A stretch of DNA of 64,000 bases from Parafrankia sp. EUN1f (lineage in GTDB: Bacteria; Actinomycetota; Actinomycetes; Frankiales; Frankiaceae), in NCBI RefSeq assembly GCF_000177675.1, contig NZ_ADGX01000035.1:1-64000 (forward strand). Reading direction: 5' to 3'. This document shows, in pieces, positions 31,317 through 39,171 of this stretch (position 1 is the stretch's first letter; each line of letters starts with the position of its first letter). The notes beneath the pieces are model-generated. The model was not told where the DNA came from and made no database searches. It worked only from the letters and a program-made list of their open reading frames with translations. Position numbers and translations under genes: made by a program.

Positions 31317-32854
31317 CAGCCCGGGGCCACCCCGCCCCGGGCCGCCTGATGCGGCGCCGCGGCCAGCATCGTCGCGACGATGTGCAGGTCCCGCGGCCGG
31401 CCGGCGGGCACGTCGGCGCCGACGACCGCGCCCGCGCCGGTGACCGCGCGGGATCGCCGGCCGGGGACGCCCCGGCCGACGCCGGGCACCTCGAGGCGCC
31501 GGGCGCGGAACGTCTCCGCCGGGGCGACCACCCGGGAGGGTGCCGCGCCCCTGTTCGCGCCCGCGGGCGCGGCGGTGGCCGGCGGGGCGTCGCGGGTTGG
31601 CCGGTCGGACGCGTCGTCGCCGACCGGTGTGTCGTGCTCCGCCGCGCCGGCGGAAGCGCCGCCACCGGATCCGTCCGGCCCATCCGGCCCATCAGACCCG
31701 TCCGGCCCGGGGGGCGACACATCCCGCTCGCCGGCCGGACCGGCCGGACCACCGGCGGCGGCGTCCGGATTCGCGTCACGGGCCGGGTCGTCGGCGCGGT
31801 GCTCGCCGCCCGGCTCCTCGGCGGTGTGCTCCCGGGCGGCGTCCAGCGCGGCGTCAAGCTGGTCGGGGTCGAGACCGGGCTCGTCGAACGGGTTGCGGCG
31901 GCGGCGGTGCGGCAGCGCGAGCGCCGCCGCGATCCGGACGTCCGCCTCGGTGACCTCGGTGCGTCCCTCCCAGGCCGCGTGCGCCACAGCGGCCCGGGCG
32001 GTCACCAGGTCGGCCCGCAGCCCGTCCACCTCGAACGCCGCGCAGACGGCGGCGATCCGGACCAGTTCCCGATCGGGCAGCCGCACGGCGGGCAACGCCG
32101 CCCGGGCCGCCGCGATCCGCGCCGACAGCGCCCGCTGTGCCTCGGCGTAGCCGGCCGCGAACGCGTCCGGGGCGGCGTCGAAGGCCAGCCGGCGGCGGAC
32201 CACCTCCGCCCGCGCCGCGGCCTCCCGTGGGGCCGCGACCTGCACGGTCAGACCGAACCGGTCGAGCAGCTGGGGGCGCAGCTCGCCCTCCTCCGGGTTC
32301 ATCGTCCCGACCAGGAGGAACCGGGCCGCGTGCCGGACCGACACCGCGTCCCGCTCGACATGGGCTACACCGAGCGCCGCCGCGTCGAGCAGCAGGTCGA
32401 CGAGATGGTCGTGCAGCAGGTTGACCTCGTCGACGTAGAGCACGCCGCGGTGCGCGGCGGCGAGCAGCCCCGGCTCGAACGCGACGACACCCGCGGTCAG
32501 CGCCCGCCCGAGGTCGAGCGAGCCGACCAGGCGGTCCTCGGTCGCCCCGACGGGAAGCTCACACAGCCGGGTCGGTCGACGTTGCACCGGATGGTCCCGC
32601 CGCGCCGTGCTGGCGGGATGCGGGCCGTCCGGGCAGTCCTCGGCCGGGCTGCCCGGATCGCAGGAGAACCGGCAGTCGGCCACCACGTCGACCGGTGGAA
32701 GCACCGCGGCGAGAGCACGCACCGCCGTCGACTTGGCCGTGCCCTTCCCCCCGCGGACGAGCACGCCACCCACCTGGGGCGAGACCGCGTTGAGGATCAG
32801 CGCGAGACGCAGATCGTCCATACCGACGATCGCGGTGAAGGGAAAAGGGGGCAC
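31295..32854 (-). CDS. AAA+ ATPase part of a putative cobaltochelatase (ChlI/ChlD-like)
   Basis: This protein is about 519 aa. The Mg-chelatase-type AAA+ domain has [21 protein letters not shown], Walker [15 protein letters not shown], the [21 protein letters not shown] insert, Walker [22 protein letters not shown], sensor [23 protein letters not shown] and a helical lid. It is followed by an acidic Pro/Gly/Asp-rich linker ([17 protein letters not shown]) and then the conserved [17 protein letters not shown] before the frame ends at 31295. The VWA domain follows in the -1 frame. The GTG at 32854 has GAGG 8 nt upstream; upstream in-frame starts exist to 32899. It heads the cob operon, about 80 nt after a cobalamin riboswitch. 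Confidence 0.9.
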   Translation of the reverse strand: MPPFPFTAIVGMDDLRLALILNAVSPQVGGVLVRGGKGTAKSTAVRALAAVLPPVDVVADCRFSCDPGSPAEDCPDGPHPASTARRDHPVQRRPTRLCELPVGATEDRLVGSLDLGRALTAGVVAFEPGLLAAAHRGVLYVDEVNLLHDHLVDLLLDAAALGVAHVERDAVSVRHAARFLLVGTMNPEEGELRPQLLDRFGLTVQVAAPREAAARAEVVRRRLAFDAAPDAFAAGYAEAQRALSARIAAARAALPAVRLPDRELVRIAAVCAAFEVDGLRADLVTARAAVAHAAWEGRTEVTEADVRIAAALALPHRRRRNPFDEPGLDPDQLDAALDAAREHTAEEPGGEHRADDPARDANPDAAAGGPAGPAGERDVSPPGPDGSDGPDGPDGSGGGASAGAAEHDTPVGDDASDRPTRDAPPATAAPAGANRGAAPSRVVAPAETFRARRLEVPGVGRGVPGRRSRAVTGAGAVVGADVPAGRPRDLHIVATMLAAAPHQAARGGVAPGWCCGRPT

Positions 32855-32931
32855 GGCCACCACCTCGCACCGGCAGATGTCCACGCCTGCCGCTAGCACG
32901 GGCCCAGGAACTGCTGTTCACGGGCGGGCGG

Positions 32932-33065
32932 CCGAGGTGTTCTGGCTCACCGCGCCAACTGGTCGCGGCTCACAGTGGCGGGACCGCCCCGGCCTTGGCG
33001 CCTCGCGCCGCACCGAAGTTCCCCTCGTTTCGCCTGGCAGGAATCGTGCCATGGGAGGGTGCCCC
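32932..33065 (-). promoter_or_regulatory. Cobalamin riboswitch of the main cob operon
   Basis: On the minus strand the aptamer core reads GGCGGTCCCGCCACTGTGA (32970-32988), followed by the B12 box GTGAGCCAGAACACC (32936-32950). Upstream (33000-33060) lie a GGGGCACCC-like 5' stretch and GAGGGGAACTTCGGTG, the expected P3-P5 elements. The order and spacing match the AdoCbl aptamer class (RF00174). It sits about 80 nt before the chelatase ATPase start and presumably represses the nine-gene operon when cobalamin is plentiful. Confidence 0.92.
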
Positions 33066-33147
33066 GCGAACAGTGACTAACAACACCCGCCATCCGGCCG
33101 CCGCCATCCACGTGACGCCCCGGCCCCGGCGCCGGCACAATCACCCC

Positions 33148-34470
33148 GTGCCAGGCAGCCCCTCATCGCCCGAAGCGGAACACGCGACCGCCCAGGCCGG
33201 TGCCTTCGGCGTGACCGTCGTCGGGATCGGCGAGGACGGCTGGGACGGCCTCGCCGACGCGGCTCGCGAAGCCCTGGCCGGAGCGGATGTCGTTCTCGGC
33301 GGTGCCCGCCAGCTCGCCCTCGTCGCCGGCTGGGTGCGCGCGACCGAGGCATGGCCCCGCGACCTCGCCGCCGCGGCCGCGGCCCTGCCCGACACCCACG
33401 CCGGGCGCCGCCTCGTCGTGCTCGCCAGCGGCGACCCGATGCACTACGGCGTCGGCGGCACCCTCACCCGGGTGCTCGGCCCAGGCCGGGTGAGGGTGCT
33501 GCCCGCGCCGTCGTCGATCTCCCTGGCCTGCGCCCGGCTCGGTTGGCCGGTCGAGGGGGTCACCGTCGTCAGCACCCTCGGCCGGCCCTACGCCGCGATC
33601 GGCCCCGAGCTGCGGGCCGATGCCAGGGTGCTGGTCCTCACCGGCGACGAGGACGGAGCCGACCGGGTGCGCCGGCTGGTCACCGAACGCGGCCTCGGGG
33701 CCGATCTCACCGTGCTGGAGCGCCTCGGCGGTCCGCACGAACGGGTCCGCGTCCATCCGGCCGGGCCGGCCGCTCTGCCACGGCACGACCGGCTCGCCAT
33801 CGTCGCGGTCCGCTGCGCGCCCGGCGAGCATCGGGCCGTCGCCAGCCAGGTGCCGGGCCTGCCCGACGAGACGTTCGCCACCGACGGCGTGCTCACCAAG
33901 CAGGAGGTGCGGGCGATCACGCTGGCCGCGCTCGCCCCGGCGCCCGGTGAGCTGCTCTGGGACGTCGGCGCCGGCAGCGGCGGAATCACCACCGAATGGC
34001 TGCGTGCCGACCTCCGCTGCCGGGTCGTCGCCATCGAGCCGCGGGCGGATCGCGCCGCCCACGTCCGGGCGAACGCCGAACGCCTCGCCGGCGTCGTCGC
34101 GTCGCCCGCCGGGGCCGCAGCCGGGGCCGCGGCCGGACGGCTGCGTATCGTCGAAGGTCGCGCACCGGACGTGCTCGCCGGTCTGCCGACGCCGGACGCC
34201 GTGTTCGTCGGCGGCGGCGCGAGCATCCCCGGAGTCATCGACGCCTGCCTGGCCGTGTTGCCGCCGGGCGGGCGCCTCGTCGTCAACGCGGTCACGATCG
34301 AGACGGAGGCCGTGCTCGTCGACTGGCATCGCCGGGCCGGCGGCCGGCTGCGCCGGATCGCGATCTCCCATGCCGAGCCGGTCGGCTCCTTCACCGCCTT
34401 CCGCGCGGCGCTCCCGGTCACCCAGTGGGTCCACACGACCCGATCTGAACCCGTGATCCCGACAGGATGA
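33148..34470 (+). CDS. cobL: Precorrin-6Y C5,15-methyltransferase (decarboxylating), CbiE-CbiT fusion
   Basis: This 440-aa protein has two parts. The N-terminal tetrapyrrole methylase domain (CbiE-like, about residues 17-215) contains VTVVGIGEDGWDGLADAAREAL, VLASGDPMHYGVGGTL and APSSISLACARLGW. The C-terminal class I methyltransferase domain (CbiT-like, about 235-430) contains the marker TKQEVRAITLAAL, DVGAGSGGITTEWLR, AIEPRADRAAHVRANAERL and FVGGGASIPGVIDACLAVL. It methylates C5 and C15 and removes the C12 acetate carboxyl. The GTG at 33148 is chosen as the frame upstream is not protein-like. The gene is divergent from the main operon and convergent with cobK. Confidence 0.94.
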   Translation: MPGSPSSPEAEHATAQAGAFGVTVVGIGEDGWDGLADAAREALAGADVVLGGARQLALVAGWVRATEAWPRDLAAAAAALPDTHAGRRLVVLASGDPMHYGVGGTLTRVLGPGRVRVLPAPSSISLACARLGWPVEGVTVVSTLGRPYAAIGPELRADARVLVLTGDEDGADRVRRLVTERGLGADLTVLERLGGPHERVRVHPAGPAALPRHDRLAIVAVRCAPGEHRAVASQVPGLPDETFATDGVLTKQEVRAITLAALAPAPGELLWDVGAGSGGITTEWLRADLRCRVVAIEPRADRAAHVRANAERLAGVVASPAGAAAGAAAGRLRIVEGRAPDVLAGLPTPDAVFVGGGASIPGVIDACLAVLPPGGRLVVNAVTIETEAVLVDWHRRAGGRLRRIAISHAEPVGSFTAFRAALPVTQWVHTTRSEPVIPTG

Positions 34471-34565
34471 GTCCGAAGAGCTGAGAGTCTTCGTCCGCTC
34501 CCAGTCCCAGAGCCCGTCACAGAATCCCGAGCTTCGGGCTTCCACTGCCGCCACTGCTTCCGATC

Positions 34566-34690
34566 AAGAAGTGCGGATTTCGGCTGCGCGAACAACCGAA
34601 ATCCTCATTTCTTGCGGATTACCAAGCTACTCTGAGCCCCATTTGCACCTATTGGCATGAATTGCTCGCGCTACGCGCTCGGCGCCGGCT
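34566..34690. repeat. Dispersed hairpin repeat between cobL and cobK
   Basis: GGATTTCGG and CCGAAATCC form a perfect 9-bp stem (within 34574-34604), followed by TCATTTCTTGCGGATTACCA. About 70 nt beyond the hairpin still resemble the copy at 13.5 kb. It lies between the convergent 3' ends of cobL and cobK and runs into the cobK end, so it may double as a bidirectional terminator. Confidence 0.75.
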
Positions 34691-35609
34691 CCGAATACCC
34701 TTGGGACCCTTGGTGCCAGCGGGATGCTGGCACGTCGGCGGTATGGCCGGCGGAGAGTGCCCGCAGAGCGGTCAGGATGCCGGCGACGTCCGGCCAGGTC
34801 GGTGGGACGAGGCCGGCGCCAGCCGGGCGGTCGACCATGACGACCGGCACGCCGAGCAGCCGGGCCGCGTCCAGCTTGGCGACGGTCAGCGTCCCGCCGC
34901 TGTCCTTCGTCACCAGCACCCGTATGCCGTGCTCGCGCAGCAGCCGGGTCTCCCCGGCGACGGTGTAGGGACCACGGTCGAGCAGCACGGTGTGCCGCGG
35001 CGGCAGCGTGTCCGTCGGCGGATCCACCGCTCTGATCAGATAGTGCCGCTCGGCGTCCGCGGCGAACGGCGCGAGCTGGCGACGGCCGGTGGTCACGAAC
35101 ACGGCGCCGCCCGGCGGGCAGAGCTCCCGGGTCCGGTCGGCGGCCGCCGCCAGGTCGCCGACGCGATGCCAGTCATCACCGGGCCTGGCCTGCCAGCCGG
35201 GCCGTGCCAGGCGAAGCAGCGGCACCGCGGAACCGGCGCCGCCCGCATACGCACCGCCCGAGTGCGCGCCGCCCGAGTGCGCGCCGCCCGAGTGCGCGCC
35301 GCCCGAGTGCGCGCCGCCCGCCTCGTCCGGTGCGGGCGACGGGCCCGCGCAGGCGGCGACGGCGTGCGCGGACATCGTCGCCGCGAACGGATGCGTGGCG
35401 TCGACGACGGCGTCGACCGCCCGGTCACGCAGGAACGCGCGCAGGCCGGTGACTCCGCCGAAACCGCCGATCACGGTCTCCCCCGCCGGCAGCGCCGGGT
35501 CACGCACCCGGCCCGCCAGCGAGGTGACGACGTCCACGCCCGGTTCGGCGACGAGCGCGGCGGCGAGGTCACGGGCCTCGCGGGTGCCACCGAGGATCAG
35601 GACACGCAC
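34671..35609 (-). CDS. cobK: Precorrin-6A reductase
   Basis: This 312-aa CobK/CbiJ-family enzyme reduces precorrin-6A with NADPH. It contains [18 protein letters not shown] at the start, [53 protein letters not shown] and LVTKDSGG, then [19 protein letters not shown] near the C-terminus. An AHSGG pentapeptide array at about residues 100-120, encoded by a 15-bp tandem repeat, interrupts the middle of the protein in a loop. The GTG at 35609 overlaps the end of cobM by 13 nt, so the genes are coupled. The last ~20 residues overlap a dispersed repeat and are not conserved. Confidence 0.93.
   Translation of the reverse strand: MRVLILGGTREARDLAAALVAEPGVDVVTSLAGRVRDPALPAGETVIGGFGGVTGLRAFLRDRAVDAVVDATHPFAATMSAHAVAACAGPSPAPDEAGGAHSGGAHSGGAHSGGAHSGGAYAGGAGSAVPLLRLARPGWQARPGDDWHRVGDLAAAADRTRELCPPGGAVFVTTGRRQLAPFAADAERHYLIRAVDPPTDTLPPRHTVLLDRGPYTVAGETRLLREHGIRVLVTKDSGGTLTVAKLDAARLLGVPVVMVDRPAGAGLVPPTWPDVAGILTALRALSAGHTADVPASRWHQGSQGYSEPAPSA
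35251..35310. repeat. 15-bp tandem repeat inside cobK
   Basis: Four successive copies of GCGCCGCCCGAGTGC (the first with one change) encode repeated AHSGG. Degraded flanking copies are visible on both sides. The unit preserves the frame. Confidence 0.85.
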
Positions 35610-36349
35610 GCGCGGTCCCGTTCGACCGAATACAGGTGGCTGTCGCGGAAGCCTGTCGCGGCGAGTGCGTCGCCGACGACGATGACCGCCGCCCGGCCGA
35701 TCCCGGCGGCACGCACGGCGGCGGCGATCGTGTCGAGCCGGCCGCGCAGCACGACCTGGTCCGGGCGTGACGCCCAGGCCACCACCGCCACCGGGGTGGC
35801 GGCGCCGTAAACCGGCAGCAGCTCCTCGACGACCGCCTCGATCCGCTGGATGGACAGGTGGATGACCATCGTCGCCCGGGCGGCACCCAGGGCCGCCAGC
35901 GTCTCCCCGGCCGGCATCGCGGAGGCGTTCTCGCTGGTCCTGGTCAGGACGACGCTCTGCGCCACACCCGGCACGGTCAGCTCCCGGCCCAGCTCCGCGG
36001 CAGCCGCGGCGTACGCGGGCACCCCGGGGCACACGTCGTAGCGGACGCCCGCGGCCTCCAGCCGGCGCATCTGCTCGGCGACGGCGCTGAACACCGACGG
36101 GTCACCGCTGCAGAGCCGGGCGACGTCCTGCCCGGCGGTGTCGGCCTCGACGAGATGGCCGACGATCTCGTCGAGGGTCAGTGGAGCGGTGTCGACGAGC
36201 CGGGCGCCCGGCGGGCAGTGCGCCAGCACGGCCGGGTCGACCAGGCTGCCCGCGTAGAGGCAGACCGGGGAGGCCGCGATCAGGTCCCGGCCGCGCAGGG
36301 TGAGCAGGTCCGCGGCACCGGGGCCGGCGCCGATGAAATGAACGGTGAT
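35597..36349 (-). CDS. cobM: Precorrin-4 C11-methyltransferase, with an apparent ATC start codon
   Basis: This 250-aa tetrapyrrole methylase methylates C11 of precorrin-4. The N-terminus must include [20 protein letters not shown], the SAM loop found in every CobM/CbiF, followed by [38 protein letters not shown] and [19 protein letters not shown]. No ATG, GTG or TTG lies in frame before residue ~41 (GTG at 36229), and starting there would delete the SAM loop. An ATC at 36349 has GGGAG exactly 7 nt upstream and gives the family's usual N-terminus ([11 protein letters not shown]), so initiation at AUC is proposed. The in-frame upstream sequence reaches a TGA at 36416-36418 that ends a small leader ORF. 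Loss of the start by mutation is the alternative. Confidence 0.85.
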   Translation of the reverse strand: MTVHFIGAGPGAADLLTLRGRDLIAASPVCLYAGSLVDPAVLAHCPPGARLVDTAPLTLDEIVGHLVEADTAGQDVARLCSGDPSVFSAVAEQMRRLEAAGVRYDVCPGVPAYAAAAAELGRELTVPGVAQSVVLTRTSENASAMPAGETLAALGAARATMVIHLSIQRIEAVVEELLPVYGAATPVAVVAWASRPDQVVLRGRLDTIAAAVRAAGIGRAAVIVVGDALAATGFRDSHLYSVERDRACVS

Positions 36350-36415
36350 CGCGTCGCTCCCTAGAACGGCATGGAGGGCCGTGCCACGGCCAGCCGGTGA
36401 GGCATCACGGCGGGC

Positions 36416-36442
36416 TCAGGAAAGTGGCGCAACGGTGGTCAC
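36416..36442 (-). CDS. Candidate 8-codon leader ORF between riboswitch and cobM
   Basis: GTG-ACC-ACC-GTT-GCG-CCA and two more codons precede a TGA stop (peptide VTTVAPLS). An almost perfect AAGGAGG (36448-36454) lies 5 nt upstream, by far the best ribosome site in the region. The ORF is in the same frame as cobM, with the TGA the only stop between them. The AAGGAGG can pair with the adjacent CCTCC, so it could be the riboswitch-controlled site. A leader peptide, or an older cobM start now cut off by a stop, are both possible. Confidence 0.45.
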   Translation of the reverse strand: MTTVAPLS

Positions 36443-36487
36443 TGGAGCCTCCTTGGAGGATTGTGCGTCCCCGCGAACGGATGGGCG

Positions 36488-36600
36488 TCATGACGGCGAA
36501 GTATCTGACTCACCCGCGGCGTCTCGCGGGCTCACAGTGGCGCAACCGCGCCGGACTTCCACCGGCTTCCTTGCGCCGTCACGAGGCCCCACCGTAGGTC
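36488..36600 (-). promoter_or_regulatory. Cobalamin riboswitch of the cobM-cobK unit
   Basis: On the minus strand the core GGTTGCGCCACTGTGAGCCC is followed by the B12 box GTGAGTCAGATACTTC (36497-36512). The P1 helix can form between GTGACGGCG (36574-36582) and CGCCGTCAT (36490-36498). GGAAGCCGGTGGAAGTCC supplies the P4-P5 part. It lies about 140 nt before the proposed cobM start and 50 nt before the leader ORF. Confidence 0.92.
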
Positions 36601-36783
36601 CGTACCGGATCGAGCGTCAACACCCGCTCCGGCGACCGACGTCTCCCGCCGCCCAGGCCGGGCTCAGAAGCTGCCGACGGCTTCCTTCTCGTCGTCGTAG
36701 ATCTCGAACCTGCGGCCTTCCGCGGCCGCCTTCGCGTCGCGGCCGCCCGAAACGAGCCGGGGCAGGTGACCCGACCGGAGCTG
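36601..36783. other. Spacer between the cobM riboswitch and a methyltransferase gene
   Basis: On the minus strand, the frame that continues past the stop of the 36784-37641 gene reads 39 more codons (GGRDAKAAAEGRRFEIYDDE near the end) to a TGA at 36664-36666. It looks like the C-terminus of a real protein but has no start. The cobM promoter should also lie here, though none is clear. Confidence 0.3.
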
Positions 36784-37641
36784 TCAGCCAGCCGGGTTCG
36801 TCGCGGTGACCAGCCAGGTCGCGGCGGGGAAACGGACAGCTCCCCGCACGAGATGCCGACGCAGCTCCGCCCGCACCTCGTCGAGCAGCGCCGACCAGCC
36901 CTGCGGGCCCAGGGCTGGCTGCAGTTGCTGCCGGGCCGACCGGCCGGTGGAGGTGCTCAGGATAGTCGCAAGCCGTTCCTCGACCCCGTCGGTGCCATCG
37001 GCCCCGTAGTCACATTCGAAGTCGAGGGCGTTGATCGCGATGTCGGACCAGCCCGCCGCACCCAGGACGCCCGCCAGCCGGTCGGCGTCGGCGAAGGCGG
37101 TCGGGCCGGGCTCGCCGGGCGCCGGATCCGCCGGCGGCGGGACCAGCCGCCCGGCGAGCACGCTGGAGCCGAGCGAGAACATCGGGTTCTCCTCCCGGCC
37201 ACGCCAGCAGGCGAAGACCAGCCGGCCCTCCGGCGCCACAACCCGGCGGATGTTCGCGAACGCCGCCGTCGGGTCCTCGAAGAACATCACACCGAAGCGG
37301 GAAACGACCAGGTCGAACGGCGGGCCGGGTGCTTCCCCGCCCAGGTCGAGAACCTGCGCGTCCCCGACGACGACGGTGGCGCCGGGTACCCTGCTCCGCG
37401 CCGCGTCGACCATGACCGGCGAGATGTCGACACCGACCACGCTCGCTCCCGCGCCGGCCCCGGCTGCGAGCAACGTGCCGGAGCCGCAGCCGACGTCCAG
37501 TAGCCGCTGCCCGGGCCGGACCGCCGCCGCGCGGCTGATCGCCGCGGTCACCGGCGCGAACAGGGCGTCGAAGAGCGCCTCGTTCGCGACCCAGCCGGAG
37601 GCGTTGTCGCTCCAGGTCAGCCGCATCTGCTCGTTCTGCAC
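36784..37641 (-). CDS. SAM-dependent methyltransferase
   Basis: This 285-aa class I methyltransferase has motif I GQRLLDVGCGSGTLLAAGA, the acid after strand 2 in VVGVDISPVMVDAAR, motif II GDAQVLDLGGEAPGPPFDLVVSRFGVMFFEDP, and RRVVAPEGRLVFACWRG. The N-terminal MRLTWSDNASGWVANEALFDALF is typical of a large actinobacterial group of uncharacterised methyltransferases (UbiE-like). The start is a GTG at 37641; an in-frame ATG at 37626 would also serve. There is no obvious operon partner. The substrate is unknown. Confidence 0.85.
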   Translation of the reverse strand: MQNEQMRLTWSDNASGWVANEALFDALFAPVTAAISRAAAVRPGQRLLDVGCGSGTLLAAGAGAGASVVGVDISPVMVDAARSRVPGATVVVGDAQVLDLGGEAPGPPFDLVVSRFGVMFFEDPTAAFANIRRVVAPEGRLVFACWRGREENPMFSLGSSVLAGRLVPPPADPAPGEPGPTAFADADRLAGVLGAAGWSDIAINALDFECDYGADGTDGVEERLATILSTSTGRSARQQLQPALGPQGWSALLDEVRAELRRHLVRGAVRFPAATWLVTATNPAG

Positions 37642-37748
37642 GCCCTCGACGGTAGTGCGTCGGCGTTATCCCGCGGCAGGCGTGAGCGCGGCCGACCGGC
37701 GGCCTGGACACCGAGCCCGGATTCCCCTGATCGCCGGGCGCGGAGGTT

Positions 37749-38192
37749 CTAGTTGCTGTAGAGCCGCCGGGGCGCGAGGAAAACGGCGGTTCGCCGTTGC
37801 TCGGCCATCACCCGGTCATACGTGGCCCAGTCGTCGTGCGTGCCGCCCGCGGCGACGAAGACCTCCCGCAGCAGCAGCCGAAGCCGCTCGGCGTCGATGT
37901 CGGGACGCGGGTCGTCCGGGCCGATGAGCTGCGCCTCGCCCTCGGCGGTCACCCATCGCCACCCCGACCTGACCGTGACGGTCAGCGCGGGTCTGGCACG
38001 CAGGTTCGCGAGCTTGACCCGGCCATAGGTGACGAAACCGACGACAGGGGTCGCGTTCAACGGATGCAGCAGGACACCGACATTGACCACGGACGACTGA
38101 ATGCTCTGGTCGGCCCGCAACGTCGAGACGACCGCCAGCCCACTCTCCTCCCGGCCCAGCGCCGCCAGGTCGTCAATCGTCGCCACAGCCAT
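37749..38192 (-). CDS. F420/FMN-dependent oxidoreductase of the split-barrel (PPOX) family
   Basis: This 147-aa pyridoxamine-oxidase-like split barrel has LAVVSTLRADQSIQSSVVNVGV at the start, VGFVTYGRVKLANLRARPALTVTVRSGWRWVTAEGEAQLIG, and a C-terminal EQRRTAVFLAPRRLYSN. The K-x-x-N-L-R-x-x-P and final RxY(S/T)N pattern fits the actinobacterial family that uses F420 or FMN. GGGGAGG lies directly upstream of the ATG at 38192. It may be read with the SDR remnant upstream, a common pairing. The substrate is unknown. Confidence 0.85.
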   Translation of the reverse strand: MAVATIDDLAALGREESGLAVVSTLRADQSIQSSVVNVGVLLHPLNATPVVGFVTYGRVKLANLRARPALTVTVRSGWRWVTAEGEAQLIGPDDPRPDIDAERLRLLLREVFVAAGGTHDDWATYDRVMAEQRRTAVFLAPRRLYSN

Positions 38193-38288
38193 GCCTCCCC
38201 GTTTGTCATCGCGTCCGCTCGCCCGCCCAGCATCGTTTCACGGCTCTGAGCGACCGTGGCCACCGTCCGGGGCCCCGGGTGCCGGGTT

Positions 38289-38617
38289 TCAGAACGCCGG
38301 GCCGAGCAGGAAGCCGCCGGTCGCGTCGATGGTCTGCCCGGTGATCCACCGCGAGTCCGGCGAGGCGAGGAATGCCACGACATCGGCGATGTCGGCCGGC
38401 CGCCCGATCCGGTTGAACGCCGACCACGACGCCGCCAGCTCACTCATCCGGGGATCGGCGAGGAAAAACGCGATGTCGGTCTCGACGATGCCCGGCTCGA
38501 CAGCGTTGACCGTGATGCCGCGTGGCCCGAGTTCCAGCGCGAGAGTGCGTGTCATGGCGTTGAGCGCTCCTTTGGTCATCGCGTAGGCGATGACCATCGG
38601 TGTCGCCGCGCCTCGCC
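38289..38617 (-). pseudogene. C-terminal half of a short-chain dehydrogenase, truncated at panD
   Basis: Homology begins abruptly at about 38617 with [20 protein letters not shown], the active-site YxxxK helix of classical SDR enzymes. It runs through RTLALELGPRGITVNAVEPGIVETDI and ends normally with TGQTIDATGGF. The cofactor-binding Rossmann N-terminus (TGxxxGxG) and catalytic Ser, about 140 residues, are missing. The sequence directly upstream is the 3' end of panD in another frame. An ATG inside the remnant could start a 102-aa fragment, but it would be inactive. This is a break point of an insertion or deletion. Confidence 0.85.
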
Positions 38618-39058
38618 CTCGGCCACCTGGCCCCCGGACCGGATCGCGGTCCCGTTTCCGGGAATCTGGTCGACCGCCCCGGGAACCGGCGCGGACAGAT
38701 CGTCACCCAACGTGACGATCTGATTCAGTTCGTCGATGTGAACGACTCGCGGGACGTGCGTGCTGACCTCGCTTTCATCCACCTGCCGGAACGACATGAT
38801 GATGATCAGGTCGCCAGGGTGAACCAGGCGGGCGGCGGCACCGTTCATGCCGATGATCCCGGAGTCCCGGGGCCCCTCGATCGCATAGGTGACCAGCCGG
38901 GCGCCGTTGGTGATATCCACCACCTGCACCTGCTCACCCTCGACGATGTCGGCGGAATCCATGAGCGTCCGATCAATCGTGATCGATCCGACATAATGCA
39001 GATCCGCCTGGGTCACGGTGGCCCGATGAATCTTCCCGCCAAGCAGAGTGCGCTGCAC
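38576..39058 (-). CDS. panD: Aspartate 1-decarboxylase, in the NRPS locus
   Basis: This 160-aa pyruvoyl enzyme makes beta-alanine from L-aspartate. The self-cleavage site Gly24-Ser25 is intact in [16 protein letters not shown], preceded by KIHRATVTQ and followed by [32 protein letters not shown], with the catalytic Tyr in VTYAIEG. The GTG at 39058 has GAAGGA 6 nt upstream. The protein is about 20 residues longer than usual; the extra tail ([14 protein letters not shown]) is read out of frame through the SDR remnant. It lies 113 nt after the free adenylation enzyme in the same direction, so beta-alanine for the siderophore (or pantetheine arms) is a plausible use. A housekeeping panD would normally sit with panC. 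Confidence 0.92.
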   Translation of the reverse strand: MQRTLLGGKIHRATVTQADLHYVGSITIDRTLMDSADIVEGEQVQVVDITNGARLVTYAIEGPRDSGIIGMNGAAARLVHPGDLIIIMSFRQVDESEVSTHVPRVVHIDELNQIVTLGDDLSAPVPGAVDQIPGNGTAIRSGGQVAEGEARRHRWSSPTR

Positions 39059-39171
39059 GCGATTTCCTTCAGAATTCGGTCGAGATCATGAGTGGGAATT
39101 CCGGGTCAGCGAACGGTCACAGACATCCCGCCATCCGCGTCCCGGCGGGACAGGCCGCCGGCACACTTGCG

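Noticed and set aside
36664-36783. Extension or separate small gene after the methyltransferase stop
   Set aside because: Protein-like residues but no start and only 39 codons; kept as a note, not a gene.
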